This document shows, in pieces, positions 1 through 10,741 of a stretch of DNA of 64,000 bases. The position numbers and the translations under genes are program-made. The notes beneath the pieces were generated by a model that made no database searches, had not been told where the DNA came from, and saw nothing but the letters and a program-made list of their open reading frames with translations. Location of the stretch: contig NZ_LAPV01000192.1 in the NCBI RefSeq assembly GCF_000971275.1, positions 1-64,000 of the forward strand, in the 5' to 3' direction. How positions within the stretch are numbered: the stretch's first letter is position 1; each line of letters starts with the position of its first letter. Source of the DNA: Devosia psychrophila. Its GTDB lineage: Bacteria; Pseudomonadota; Alphaproteobacteria; Rhizobiales; Devosiaceae.

Positions 1-22
1 GGGTGGGGGTGGGGTCAATGCG

Positions 23-490
23 CTATAGGCGGAGCTTGAAGCCCTCGTGGCTCTTGGTAAAGCCGAGCTTTTCGTAGAAGCGGTGCGCGTCTAGGCGTAC
101 CTTGTTAGATGTGAGTTGCACCACTCCGCAACAAGCTTCACGGCAGCGATCGACGGCCCACTGCACCATTTCGCTGCCCAGGCCCGAGCCGCGCTGGTCG
201 GCGCGGATATGGACGTTTTCGAGCAGGCCGCGCTTCATGCCGAAATTGGGCAGGCCGGGAATGAAGCTGATCTGCAGGGTGCCGACGACTTCGCCATGGC
301 GCTCGGCCACGATGAGCCGGTGAGCGGGATCGCTTGCGATCTCATCAAAGGCGGCGCGGTAGCGTGGATCGTCAAGACTGGTCGGATCGAGCGGCGGTGT
401 ATCCTTGCCACGGGCGTCGCCGGCATGGCTGAGCTGGATCATCGTGGCGATGTCGGCAAGCGTGGCGTCGCGAAAGCTCAGGCTTGGCAT
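23..490 (-). CDS. GNAT family N-acetyltransferase
   Basis: A 155-residue single-domain GNAT protein that should transfer an acetyl group from acetyl-CoA to an unknown amine. The N-terminus (SLSFRDATLADIATMIQL) has the usual first strand and helix. The acetyl-CoA pyrophosphate loop is seen as RADQRGSGLGSEM near residue 97, and the C-terminal ARRFYEKLGF-like segment appears as AHRFYEKLGFTKSHEGFKL. The ATG at 490 lies inside the last codons of the upstream ArsR gene, a 13-base overlap, so the two are almost certainly cotranscribed and translationally coupled. The substrate cannot be told from sequence. Confidence 0.9.
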   Translation of the reverse strand: MPSLSFRDATLADIATMIQLSHAGDARGKDTPPLDPTSLDDPRYRAAFDEIASDPAHRLIVAERHGEVVGTLQISFIPGLPNFGMKRGLLENVHIRADQRGSGLGSEMVQWAVDRCREACCGVVQLTSNKVRLDAHRFYEKLGFTKSHEGFKLRL

Positions 491-849
491 GCTCGTTCCT
501 GCTGGTTCAACAGGGCCAGTGTGCTCTCGACCTGGGGCAAGTCCACGGCGGTGGCGATGATGGTATCTAGGAACCCCGGGAAACGGGCGTCAAGGTCTTC
601 GCGGCGGAGGGTGACGCGACGCTTGGTGCCTTCGGGGCGGACGTGGACTATGCCGGCTTCGCGCAGTTTGGCGACGTGGTAGGTAAGGTTGGTCTTGGAA
701 GTCAGGCCGCCCAACTGGCCGCAGACCAGGCCAGACACTATGTCGCTGCGCGCCAGGCAGCCGATTATGGCGAGGCGCGTGTCATCGCCCAGCGCGGCGA
801 GCACATTGGGCAGGGAGATCTGGTCGGTTTCGGGATGCGGTAGGGTCAT
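478..849 (-). CDS. ArsR-family winged-helix transcriptional regulator
   Basis: A 123-residue winged-helix regulator. The N-terminal LAALGDDTRLAIIGCLAR is the typical ArsR helix 1-2 region, followed by a recognition helix around SKTNLTYHVAKLREAGIV and a basic wing (GTKRRVTLRRED). There is no CxC or ELCVCDL metal-binding motif, so it is probably not a classical metal sensor. It is divergent from an MFS transporter gene and cotranscribed with a GNAT gene; the 113-base gap contains an 8-bp inverted repeat that suits it. I infer that it represses the MFS gene and itself. The ligand is unknown. Confidence 0.88.
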   Translation of the reverse strand: MTLPHPETDQISLPNVLAALGDDTRLAIIGCLARSDIVSGLVCGQLGGLTSKTNLTYHVAKLREAGIVHVRPEGTKRRVTLRREDLDARFPGFLDTIIATAVDLPQVESTLALLNQQERACQA

Positions 850-929
850 GGCAGGTAGTTAGCGCTTTTCGGTCGTTAGTTCAATAAGTGTTGGACAAGG
901 CGATTGACTTGTTCGTGAGCGAGGTTCAA

Positions 930-951
930 TTGTTCAATGAATTTTGAACAA
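930..951. promoter_or_regulatory. Inverted repeat, candidate ArsR-family operator
   Basis: TTGTTCAA and TTGAACAA form perfect 8-base arms separated by 6 bases, ending 11 bases before the ATG of the MFS gene and overlapping its ribosome-binding region. Related half sites (TTGTTC, GTTCAA) occur just upstream at about 909-935. Position between divergent regulator and transporter genes suggests an operator. Confidence 0.6.
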
Positions 952-962
952 GGACCAGTTTC

Positions 963-2144
963 ATGGATATCCGTCTCATCTGGCTGGCGGTGGGCACCTT
1001 CGCCATCGGCGTCGAGAGCTTTGCCATTTCGAGCCTGTTGCCGCAGATCGCCGAGTCCACCGGGGTGTCGCTGACCCAGGCGGGCTATCTGGTGCTGGTG
1101 TTCTCGCTGGCCAATGCGTTTGGTTCGCCGATCCTCGCCGCGCTGACCGGCACGGCCGACCGGCGCCTCACCCTGACCATTACGGCGTTGATCTTTTCGG
1201 CTGGTGCGGTCTGGGCCGGGTTCTCGCAGGGCTATGCCGACCTGATGGCGGCGCGCATCCTGATGGCTTTCGCAGCAGGTCTATATACCGCAACGGCGCA
1301 GGCCACCGGCGTAGCAATTTCTTCGGTCGATCACCGGGCGCGCGCCATTTCGGTCATTGTCGGCGGCACCACGATGGCGGTGGCGTTCGGCGCACCGCTC
1401 GGGGCACTGGTGGCTGGCCTCGTGACCTGGCGCGGCACCTATTTCATGGTGGCTGGCTTCGGCGTCATTGCTGCGATGTCGATCTGGATCATGCTGCCCT
1501 CTGGCCTGCGCGGAGCGCCGCTGACCCTGCGCCAGCGCATCAAGGCAGTAGCCCTTCCGGGCGTCCCCGGCGCACTGCTGACCACATTGTTCAACCTGGC
1601 CGGAGCCTTCACCGTCATCGTCTATCTCGCCGTTGTCACGACGCAGTCTATCGGCCTGCCACGCGAGCTGGTGCCGGCGGTGCTGCTGGCCTTCGGCATC
1701 GGCGCGGCATTTGGCAATGTGGCGGGCGGACAGTTGGCCGACCGGATCGGCGCACGGCCCACGGTGATCGGCGCGGCCTCACTCAACGCAATCCTGCTGG
1801 TGGCCATCTCGCTGGCGGCGCATCTGCCGACCGGCGTGGTGATCCCGGCGTTCTTCGTGCTGATCGTGATCTGGGGCGGTACCGGCTGGGCCTTTCCGCC
1901 GGCACAGTCGAGCTATCTGCTGAGCCGGTCACACGGCAATGCGCCGCTGGTGTTGTCGCTCAATTCGTCGGCGCTGTATCTCGGCATTGCCAGCGGCGCG
2001 GTGATCGGCGGCCTCGTGCTGCAATATGGCACCGCCAGCGACCTCGGCTGGGTCGGCGCCATCTTCCCGGCGCTGTCCTTGGTCGGTATCGGGCTCTCGG
2101 CCTTGCTGCGGGAGCCAGATACCAGCCTCGTCCGCCAGGGCTAG
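963..2144 (+). CDS. MFS transporter, drug:H+ antiporter type
   Basis: A 393-residue, 12-helix major facilitator protein of the AraJ/YdhP-like drug antiporter group. TM1 starts at residue 6 (IWLAVGTFAIGVESFAISSL); the loop 2-3 region reads LTGTADRRLTLT, and the TM5 proline/glycine motif region is GAPLGALVAG. Length is normal for the family. The ATG at 963 is preceded by AAGGA at suitable spacing. It is divergent from the ArsR gene and is the likely target of that regulator. The substrate is unknown; small hydrophobic drugs or sugars are typical of this group. Confidence 0.88.
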   Translation: MDIRLIWLAVGTFAIGVESFAISSLLPQIAESTGVSLTQAGYLVLVFSLANAFGSPILAALTGTADRRLTLTITALIFSAGAVWAGFSQGYADLMAARILMAFAAGLYTATAQATGVAISSVDHRARAISVIVGGTTMAVAFGAPLGALVAGLVTWRGTYFMVAGFGVIAAMSIWIMLPSGLRGAPLTLRQRIKAVALPGVPGALLTTLFNLAGAFTVIVYLAVVTTQSIGLPRELVPAVLLAFGIGAAFGNVAGGQLADRIGARPTVIGAASLNAILLVAISLAAHLPTGVVIPAFFVLIVIWGGTGWAFPPAQSSYLLSRSHGNAPLVLSLNSSALYLGIASGAVIGGLVLQYGTASDLGWVGAIFPALSLVGIGLSALLREPDTSLVRQG

Positions 2145-3673
2145 GCTCGGCGAGGGCTCAGCAGTTTGGCGAGGCCCAACACTAGTACTGCGACGACTGC
2201 GGGGCCGATGGCCAGCATAGAACCCGAGGCCATCAGGGCGCCCATGCCTGCCCACATGATCGAGGCGAAAGCCTCGCTCAGCGTGGCGGCGCGGGAGGCA
2301 ACCTGGCGGCGGCGGAACATCGAGCGCTTGGCGACGACGCGAAACCACAGCTGAATGGCGGTGGCTGAACCGGCGGAAAGCATGGCGCCGAAGGCGGTGA
2401 TCAGCGCCATCCGCGGCGAGGAAATCGCCATCAGCAGAAGCAGCGGCGCCATCACTACGGCGATGACGCTCAGCACGGCCTCAATCTTGGCGATCAACAC
2501 CGTGCGGGGTGAAACGGGACCGGTGACGACGAGGTCATGCGCATCTTCGCCGGATATCGCCAGCCAGGCGAGACCGCCAGCCAACTGTCCCGCAGCCATA
2601 ATGAGCACAGGCACGACGACGACGAAAGCCCCTGCGTCATGGCCGAAATTGAGCCAGAGCAGCAGGGCCGGCGGTAGCAGGTAAAGGATCTGCATCAGCG
2701 TCTGCGACAGCAGCCACGGGTCGCGCTGCAACAGCCGCCATTCCTTGAGGCGCAAGGCGTGGCGCTGCGACATGGTGCGGAAGCTGCGCCTGGCGGGGCG
2801 GCGCTGGCTGCGTACATGGGTAAGGCCCGCTGCAGAGGTGGCGTGCTGGCCATAGCTCGGAGCGGCCAGTGCAACGGTCAACACAAGGGCGGTCAGGCCG
2901 ATGCCCAGCATGATCAGCAGCGCAGTGCCATCGCCCATCGCGGCCTTGGCCGGTAGCCAGAAATTGCTGTGCAGTTCTGGCGCGGCGTCGACGATGGCCT
3001 GGCTCTGGAACAGCGCGAAACGGGACATGTCGCCATAATAGAGGATGGCGGCGGCCTGGATGCCGATGACGAAGCCGGCGCCGACTACGGCTGCGACGAT
3101 CTGGGCAATCAGCCGTGTTTGCTTGGGGCCGACGGCGCGGAACAGGCCCAGCGTGATCAGCACTGAAATGGCGGTGGATATGGCGCCCATGGCGACGACG
3201 ACGCCATAGGCCGACAGCCAGCGCGGCCCATCGAGCAGCGCCAGCATGTTGATCAGCGGGCTGGCCAGCAGGCCCGGCAGCAGGATGCTGGTCAGGGCAA
3301 CCGCGCCGGTGCGGACGGCGAACAGGCGTTGTGACGAGGCGGGGGAGGAGAGGACCAGATCGAGGTCTGAGCGGCCGTAGTAGACGCGGGTGACGGCTTC
3401 GAGCGCCTGCGACAGCATGATGGTCCAAAACAGGATGCCGGTGCCGGTCAGCATGACCAGACTTGCGGCGTCGTTCGGCACGCCGCGCGAGGCCCATCGG
3501 CCGACAAGCCCGAAGGCCATCAGGTGCAAGACTAGCACGACGACGGCGAGGAAAATGACGATGCCCATGCTGCGGGAACGGCGGCCGCCGGTCATCATGG
3601 CGACCCAATCGCGCCAGCCGAGGATCAGTTCGTGGCGGGCAAACCAGGCGATGGAGGCGGGCGCGGCGCTCAT
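2141..3673 (-). CDS. ABC exporter permease subunit
   Basis: A 510-residue polytopic protein with about ten to twelve hydrophobic segments, for instance VIFLAVVVLVLHLMAFGLVG near residue 40 and a final VVAVLVLGLAKLL. It starts at ATG 3673, overlapping the stop of the upstream ATPase gene by four bases (ATGA), so the pair forms a two-gene operon encoding one exporter. There is no periplasmic binding protein nearby, which fits export rather than uptake. Its 3' end overlaps the convergent MFS gene by four bases. The substrate is unknown. Confidence 0.82.
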   Translation of the reverse strand: MSAAPASIAWFARHELILGWRDWVAMMTGGRRSRSMGIVIFLAVVVLVLHLMAFGLVGRWASRGVPNDAASLVMLTGTGILFWTIMLSQALEAVTRVYYGRSDLDLVLSSPASSQRLFAVRTGAVALTSILLPGLLASPLINMLALLDGPRWLSAYGVVVAMGAISTAISVLITLGLFRAVGPKQTRLIAQIVAAVVGAGFVIGIQAAAILYYGDMSRFALFQSQAIVDAAPELHSNFWLPAKAAMGDGTALLIMLGIGLTALVLTVALAAPSYGQHATSAAGLTHVRSQRRPARRSFRTMSQRHALRLKEWRLLQRDPWLLSQTLMQILYLLPPALLLWLNFGHDAGAFVVVVPVLIMAAGQLAGGLAWLAISGEDAHDLVVTGPVSPRTVLIAKIEAVLSVIAVVMAPLLLLMAISSPRMALITAFGAMLSAGSATAIQLWFRVVAKRSMFRRRQVASRAATLSEAFASIMWAGMGALMASGSMLAIGPAVVAVLVLGLAKLLSPRRA

Positions 3674-4425
3674 GCGGCCACGGCGTCTGTTTCGCCACTT
3701 TGGGCCACGAGGTCGAGGAATATGTCCTCGAGGCTGGACTCGCGGCCGATGCGGGTGCGCAGTTCGGCCAGCGTGCCCTCGGCGAGCAGCCTGCCCTCCT
3801 TGATGACGCCGATGCGCTCGGCCATGCGCTCGGCGACTTCGAGAATGTGGGTGGTCATGATGACGGTGACGCCATCGCGCACCTTGCCCAGTAGCACGTC
3901 CTTGACGGTGCGGGCCGAGCCGGCGTCGAGCCCGGTCAGCGGCTCGTCGAGGATGATCAGCTTGGGGTCATGCACCAGCGCACCGGCGAGGGCGACCTTT
4001 TGCAGCATGCCCATGGAGAAGCCGCCGCACAGCTGGTTGGCATGCGGGCGCAGGCCGAGCCAGTCGATCAGTTCATCGGCCTTAGCCTGGGCTTTCTTGG
4101 GTTCGACCTGCCAAAGACCAGCAACGAATTCGAGATATTCAAGCGGGGTGAGGCGGTCATAGACCATGGGCTCGTCCGAAACCCAGGCGACGAGGCGCTT
4201 GGCGGCGATGGGGTCGCGCCGGGCGTCGATGCCGAAGATCGAGATATCGCCGACATCGGGCTGCAGCAGGCCGGCGACCATGCGCAGGATGGTGGTCTTA
4301 CCGGCGCCATTGGGCCCAAGCAGGGCGTAGAATTCGCCGGCCTTGATGGTCAGGTCGAGATCTTGCACCACCGGGCGATCAAAGCTCTTGGTCAGGTGGA
4401 AAATGGCGAGGGCAGGGACGGTCAT
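3670..4425 (-). CDS. ABC transporter ATP-binding protein
   Basis: A 251-residue nucleotide-binding domain. Walker A is GPNGAGKTT at about residue 38, the signature region is degenerate (CGGFSMGMLQKVALAGALV), Walker B is LIILDEPLTGLD, and the H-loop is TTHILE. The order and the degenerate signature match exporters of the CcmA/NatA type. It would energise export through the permease encoded immediately downstream. The ATG at 4425 is followed by an uninterrupted domain, and the intergenic gap to the divergent MFS gene provides its promoter. Confidence 0.93.
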   Translation of the reverse strand: MTVPALAIFHLTKSFDRPVVQDLDLTIKAGEFYALLGPNGAGKTTILRMVAGLLQPDVGDISIFGIDARRDPIAAKRLVAWVSDEPMVYDRLTPLEYLEFVAGLWQVEPKKAQAKADELIDWLGLRPHANQLCGGFSMGMLQKVALAGALVHDPKLIILDEPLTGLDAGSARTVKDVLLGKVRDGVTVIMTTHILEVAERMAERIGVIKEGRLLAEGTLAELRTRIGRESSLEDIFLDLVAQSGETDAVAA

Positions 4426-4679
4426 GGCGTCGCTCCGGCGGATTTTTGGCAGGGCGAGACTAGCCCGACAGCCTTTCCCGGCGGTGAATCGAAAGCGTTA
4501 AGAATGTGATGGAGCTGCCTTTTTGCGCAGGTCGGCTGTGCACAATGGGAGGTTGCGACAGGCGGCACTAACATTTTAGTTTGAAGCTGCCGCGTTCGTC
4601 TCCCGAACGGGTATCCCACATTGCCTTTCGGCGCCCGGCCCAATGCGGCCGGCGGCCGGATTCGTGCCTGGAGCCAACC

Positions 4680-5906
4680 ATGACCACCACTTCACCCGTC
4701 TCCGGCTTTGGCGACACGGCAACCAAGCTGGCCATCCTCGCCTTGGCGATCGGCTCGTTCGGCATCGGCACCGGTGAATTTGCCATCATGGGGCTGCTGC
4801 CCAATTTGGCGCGGGACATGCTGGTTTCCGAGCCCGAAGCCGGCCATGTGATCAGCGCCTACGCGCTGGGCGTGGTGGTCGGGGCGCCGCTGTTTGCGGT
4901 GCTGTTCGCCAAGGCGCCGCGCAAACCGTTGATGCTGTGGCTGATGGGCCTGTTCGCGCTAGGTAATTTCGGCAGCGCCATGGCGCCGGACTATCTCTCG
5001 CTGATCGGGCTGCGCTTTGTCGCCGGGCTGCCGCATGGCGCCTATTTCGGCATTGCCGCGCTGATTGCCGCCTCGATGGTGGATGTCGGCTATCGGGCTC
5101 GGGCCGTGGGCCGGGTGATGCTGGGCCTGACGCTGGCGACGCTGATCGGTATGCCGCTCGCAACCTGGCTGGGCCAATACATGGGCTGGCGGCCGACCTT
5201 TGCCGGCGTCGGGCTGATCGGCGTCGTCGCACTAGCGATGATCGTACGCTTTGTGCCGGTGATCCAAATCGCCGAGGGGGCGAGCCCGCTGCGCGAGCTC
5301 GGTGCGCTCAAGCGCCCGCAGGTGTGGTTGACGTTGGGCATTGCCGCTGTCGGCTGCGGCGGCATGTTCTCGGTGTTCACCTATATCGTGCCACTGCTAA
5401 CCGAGGTGGCGCATGTGCCGGTGGTCTGGGTGCCGGTGGTGCTGGCGCTGTTCGGCGTCGGCATGACGCTGGGCAATATCCTGGGCGCGGCGATGGCCGA
5501 CAAGGCGCTGATGCCGACCATTGGCGGCATGCTGGTGTTCAACGTCATCAGCCTCGCGGTTATCCCATGGACGGCGCAGTTCTGGCTGTCGGCGTCGATC
5601 AGCGTGTTTCTCGTCGGTTTCACCGTGGCGATTGGCACGGCGCTGCAGACGCGGTTGATGGACGTAGCCGCCGATGGGCAGACGCTGGCGGCAACGCTCA
5701 ATCATGCGGCGTTCAACATCGGCAATGCGCTTGGCGCGCTGTTTGGCGGCATGTCGATCGCGGCAGGCTTTGGCTGGGCCTCGACCGGGCCGGTCGGCGC
5801 CGTGATGGCCGTCGGCGGGCTGGCGCTGTTCGTGGTCTCGGAGTTGCTCGACAAGCACCGCTCGCGTTGGGAGTCACTCGACGTGGTAGCGCAGCCGGCG
5901 GAATAA
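4680..5906 (+). CDS. MFS transporter
   Basis: A 408-residue MFS protein with 12 predicted helices. The frame is open further upstream, but the first 33 codons before ATG 4680 look non-coding, while MTTTSPVSGFGDTATKLAIL begins a normal MFS N-terminus. TM1 includes IGSFGIGTGEFAIMGLLP, the signature of the AraJ/CynX-like arabinose-efflux or drug-efflux group; the A-motif region reads APLFAVLFAKAPRKPLML. It is divergent from the ABC exporter operon. No regulator is adjacent. The substrate is unknown. Confidence 0.88.
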   Translation: MTTTSPVSGFGDTATKLAILALAIGSFGIGTGEFAIMGLLPNLARDMLVSEPEAGHVISAYALGVVVGAPLFAVLFAKAPRKPLMLWLMGLFALGNFGSAMAPDYLSLIGLRFVAGLPHGAYFGIAALIAASMVDVGYRARAVGRVMLGLTLATLIGMPLATWLGQYMGWRPTFAGVGLIGVVALAMIVRFVPVIQIAEGASPLRELGALKRPQVWLTLGIAAVGCGGMFSVFTYIVPLLTEVAHVPVVWVPVVLALFGVGMTLGNILGAAMADKALMPTIGGMLVFNVISLAVIPWTAQFWLSASISVFLVGFTVAIGTALQTRLMDVAADGQTLAATLNHAAFNIGNALGALFGGMSIAAGFGWASTGPVGAVMAVGGLALFVVSELLDKHRSRWESLDVVAQPAE

Positions 5907-5961
5907 CTCAAAGGTATCAGTTTTGCCCTCCCTCCCCTCAGGGAGGAGGGAGGCAGGAAGC

Positions 5962-6399
5962 CTAGGCGACGGTCAGCTTCACGTCGACATTGCCGCGCGT
6001 GGCGTTGGAATAGGGGCAGACTTCGTGGGCCTTGTGGATCAGGGCTTCGGCGTCTTCCTTGGAAAAGCCAGGAATCGTCACCTTTAGCTCGACGGCGATG
6101 TTGAAGCCCTTGGCGCCTTCATTGGCGTTTTCACCGAACGACACCGACGCGTCGATCGTGGTTTCGTCTGGCACCTTGATCTTTTCGCCACGGCCGACAG
6201 CCTTCAGCGCGCCGAGGAAACAGGCCGAGTAACCGGCGGCAAACAGCTGTTCCGGGTTGGTGCCCGGGCCGTCGTTGCCGCCCATGGCCTTGGGGGTATC
6301 GAGCGTTACCGAGAGGCGGCCGTCATCGGTCGCGCTGGTGCCGGTGCGGCCACCAGTCGTGTGAGCATGGGCGGTGTAGACGGCTGACTTGATGGCCAT
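5962..6399 (-). CDS. ohr: Organic hydroperoxide resistance protein Ohr
   Basis: A 145-residue OsmC/Ohr-family thiol peroxidase that reduces organic and fatty-acid hydroperoxides in the cytoplasm using lipoyl proteins. Both catalytic cysteines are present (GYSACFLGALKA and VCPYSNATRGNVD), as is the conserved EQLFAAGYSAC context that separates Ohr from OsmC. The start at ATG 6399 is supported by AAGGAG seven bases upstream; the open frame before it is not Ohr-like. It faces the divergent MarR-family gene ohrR across 120 bases containing a palindromic candidate operator. Confidence 0.96.
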   Translation of the reverse strand: MAIKSAVYTAHAHTTGGRTGTSATDDGRLSVTLDTPKAMGGNDGPGTNPEQLFAAGYSACFLGALKAVGRGEKIKVPDETTIDASVSFGENANEGAKGFNIAVELKVTIPGFSKEDAEALIHKAHEVCPYSNATRGNVDVKLTVA

Positions 6400-6451
6400 G
6401 ACAGGCTCCTTGGTTGTTATCGAAACGCATCTTATGGCAAGATCAATAGTG

Positions 6452-6466
6452 CACAACTAAATTGTG
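6452..6466. promoter_or_regulatory. Palindrome, candidate OhrR operator
   Basis: CACAA-CTAAA-TTGTG, an inverted repeat with perfect 5-base arms in an AT-rich setting and flanked by further imperfect symmetry (TGCACAA to TTGTGTGCA). It sits midway between divergent ohr and ohrR, where OhrR-type MarR repressors bind AT-rich ACAATT-like palindromes in other bacteria. Binding is inferred from position and symmetry. Confidence 0.65.
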
Positions 6467-6519
6467 TGCAATTGAAAAATGACGTGCTATGGTGATTTTG
6501 TTGTTCCGAGGATGGTCCG

Positions 6520-6966
6520 ATGGCAAAACCCGCTAACCCGCTGCGGCTCGATTCTATGCTGTGCTTCGCCGTATATGCCGCGAGCCACGCCTTCACGCGA
6601 TTCTATAAGCCGCGGCTGGACGCGCTGGGCCTGACCTATCCTCAATACCTCGCGTTCCTCGTGCTCTGGGAGCAGGACGGTCTGACGGTAAAGGCGCTGG
6701 GGGATAAGTTATTCCTCGATTCCGGCACCATCACACCGCTGATCAAGCGCCTTGAAGCTCGGGCATTGGTGCGACGGCAGCGTGACGTCGAGGATGAGCG
6801 GCTGGTGCGGATTTTCCTGACCGACGAGGGCAGGGCGCTGCGTGAGCAGGCGCTGGCGATCCCGCTGCAGGTCGGGGAGGCACTGGGGGGCGATGTCGAA
6901 GCTGGGGCGGTCATGCGCCAGGGTTTGAAACAGTTGCGCGAACGGCTGGATGCAGCGCTGGAGTAG
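6520..6966 (+). CDS. ohrR: MarR-family organic peroxide sensor OhrR
   Basis: A 148-residue MarR-type winged helix repressor. The N-terminal peroxide-sensing cysteine is Cys15 in LRLDSMLCFAVYAASHAF, followed by the tyrosines of the sensing pocket (FYKPRLDALGLTYPQYLAFL). The recognition helix is DSGTITPLIKRLEARALVRR, the wing RDVEDERLVRIFLTDEG. No second cysteine exists anywhere in the protein, so it is a 1-Cys OhrR of the Bacillus type rather than the 2-Cys Xanthomonas type. It is divergent from ohr, its expected target, and probably autoregulates through the shared palindrome. Confidence 0.93.
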   Translation: MAKPANPLRLDSMLCFAVYAASHAFTRFYKPRLDALGLTYPQYLAFLVLWEQDGLTVKALGDKLFLDSGTITPLIKRLEARALVRRQRDVEDERLVRIFLTDEGRALREQALAIPLQVGEALGGDVEAGAVMRQGLKQLRERLDAALE

Positions 6967-6987
6967 TTAGATTTCCAGCGGAGGGCC

Positions 6988-7042
6988 GGGGAGGGGGTCC
7001 ATCAGTGCCCTCAATCCCTCCCCTCAAGGGGGAGGGAGGGGA
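6988..7042. repeat. GC-rich intergenic repeat with hairpin
   Basis: The first 20 bases (6988-7007) recur exactly, on the opposite strand, at 41985-42004. The following CCCTCCCCTC / GGGGGAGGG arms form a hairpin at about 7015-7042. It lies between the convergent ohrR and RNase T2 genes and could act as a bidirectional terminator. Confidence 0.7.
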
Positions 7043-7067
7043 TAGAATTGTGTTCTGGCGTTAACTG

Positions 7068-7784
7068 CTACTGCAATCCTACCGCATCGACCACGCCGCC
7101 ATCGCAACCACCGTCGGTACGGCGCGCGGCCATGATCAATTCGCCAAAACTGTCCGGGCCCTCGGGGCGTCCCGTCAGGCCAATCGTCAGTTCATCGATG
7201 ATCCGGCGATTGCCGTCGTTGACGCAGGAGAGCCGGACGCGGTCGCCGGCTCCGCGGCCGAATGCGCTGTCGAAAGCGGCGCGGACTTCGCGTTGGGTCA
7301 GGCGCTGGCCGATCGAGGCGGCAAACAGTTGGCGGACGGGGCTTTCGTTGATCGCGTCCAGCATATCCAGCGAGTCGCCGAAGTAGGCCTCTGCGTTGCC
7401 GTCATAGCAAGTGCCGTGGGTAATCCATTCGTGGCGGTCGAGAGCCGAGGCGGCGCCGGGCATCATCACCAGCAATTCATCGCGCAGGGCCGCCGAGATA
7501 TTGGGCTCTGGTAGCATGTCCCAGTCGCCATCCTCGTCCAGTTGAACAAGGTCGTCGTCGACGCCGCAATAGTCACGTGATCGCGGCTGTGGCCACAACC
7601 CATGTAGCGCGAAGTTGCTGGCATCAAATCGATCCGCGGTCTGGCTTTCGCATTCCGACCGATCTGGCCGCGTCTCGCAGAAGGCCGGTTGCCAGCTCAC
7701 CGCCAGCACATATTGCGTGCGCTGCTGCGCCAGTGCCGGAGAGCAGAACACGGCCAGCAGCAGGGCTACAGAAACGAAGTGCAT
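7068..7784 (-). CDS. Secreted RNase T2 family ribonuclease
   Basis: A 238-residue protein with a Sec signal peptide (MHFVSVALLLAVFCSPALAQ, cleavage after residue 19 or so) and both catalytic motifs of RNase T2: CAS I as NFALHGLWPQ and CAS II as RHEWITHGTCYDG. These supply the two histidines and the glutamate for cleavage of single-stranded RNA through a 2',3'-cyclic phosphate. Six or more cysteines fit disulfide bonding in the periplasm. The next upstream gene encodes a periplasmic 2',3'-cyclic nucleotide phosphodiesterase, which would use the products, so a shared role in scavenging RNA phosphate is plausible. Confidence 0.93.
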   Translation of the reverse strand: MHFVSVALLLAVFCSPALAQQRTQYVLAVSWQPAFCETRPDRSECESQTADRFDASNFALHGLWPQPRSRDYCGVDDDLVQLDEDGDWDMLPEPNISAALRDELLVMMPGAASALDRHEWITHGTCYDGNAEAYFGDSLDMLDAINESPVRQLFAASIGQRLTQREVRAAFDSAFGRGAGDRVRLSCVNDGNRRIIDELTIGLTGRPEGPDSFGELIMAARRTDGGCDGGVVDAVGLQ

Positions 7785-7834
7785 GATATTCCTTCAAGCG
7801 AGCGGGGCGGCCCGGATCAGCCGCCCCGTTCCGA

Positions 7835-9811
<1,977 letters not shown>

Positions 9812-10050
9812 TGGTGTGTCCCTGTTCTGTTCTAATGGCTGAACCAAAGACCGGGGGCGCCGCGCTCCCGGACATGGGCGCTGATAAGCCCGGTGCGTCG
9901 CGCTCCACTGAGGGAAGCGCGCATGTCTTGCCGCCGGCAGGTGACGCTAGGATGACCGCGGCGCGGTGAGGTTATGGAAGGTTAGGGGAGTGGTCAAACT
10001 GAGGCGGAGTGGGGTGTCCTTCCTGACGAATATCGCACACCCACAATGTG

Positions 10051-10172
10051 ATCCCGGCGAAGGCCGGGATCCATCCTGAGATTTATCCCCGCGCCGCCAG
10101 ATCGCGGTGCTTATTCCCGCTACCTCGCGGCTATGGGTCCATCTCAGGTTAAATCCCGGCCTTCGCCGGGAT
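10051..10172. repeat. Nested inverted repeat built on ATCCCGGC/GCCGGGAT hairpins
   Basis: Two REP-like hairpins, ATCCCGGC-GAAG-GCCGGGAT at 10051-10070 and ATCCCGGC-CTTC-GCCGGGAT at 10153-10172, lie about 100 bases apart in inverted orientation. The sequence between them (CCATCCTGAG to CCATCTCAGG) is itself partly symmetric. This is part of a 930-base gene-free stretch from 9812 to 10741 in which I see no convincing coding frame. Confidence 0.75.
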
Positions 10173-10228
10173 GACGCCGTGGGTGGGGTGAGTGCGAGGT
10201 CATGCCTTTAACTACTGTCTGATCGCCT

Positions 10229-10340
10229 CGCCCCTCAGGGGAGAGGTCGGCGCGCAGCGCCGGGTGAGGGTTGCCATGCTGAGGATCGTGGGGATGTTCC
10301 GGCATCGCACCCCTCACCCCACCCTCTCCCCTGAGGGGCG
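10229..10340. repeat. Intergenic inverted repeat with perfect 18-base arms
   Basis: CGCCCCTCAGGGGAGAGG at 10229-10246 is the exact reverse complement of 10323-10340; inner sequences GGGTGAGGG and CCCCTCACCC also pair. The whole could fold as one 112-base hairpin. Similar GC-rich arms occur in several other intergenic regions of the window. Together with the preceding repeat it fills the gap upstream of the zinc peptidase gene; the remaining 400 bases show nothing recognisable. Confidence 0.8.
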
Positions 10341-10741
10341 AGGGTGGGGTGGTCCCGCCCCTTCCCACAACCAAAGTTATCCATCTTATCCCCACACCCT
10401 CCGCCTCCCGCATAATCCTCCCATCTTCCGGGATACGAGCGGCGCTGCAGCGACCGGTGTCCGGAAGGTGCCGAACGAGAGGCGTCGCTGCCTTTTCTCG
10501 GGTTCGAGGACCGGCCGCGCCATGGCGAGTGATCATGGGGCGCGCTTACCGGGCCTGTTCCAAAAATCGGCCACCCCGAGATGGCTTTCGTCTCACTATT
10601 TTATTCCCTTACGAGGCGATCGCCGTCTCGGGGTCCGCTCGTCATTCGGTAACCGCGCACAGGCGGCGCATTCGCATGCCGGAACCGATTGCATCGGCAT
10701 AGCTTGTTGCTAGGCTGGGGACAAATCGGAGATATTGACGT

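Noticed and set aside
944..2185. 413-codon plus-strand frame overlapping the first MFS gene
   Set aside because: It overlaps the MFS gene in another frame and encodes a His/Arg/Gly-rich product without family features; the MFS frame has a ribosome site and 12 helices.
10144..10713. Possible small genes in the 930-base gap before the zinc peptidase
   Set aside because: The open frames pass through inverted repeats on both strands and show no domain or ribosome site.
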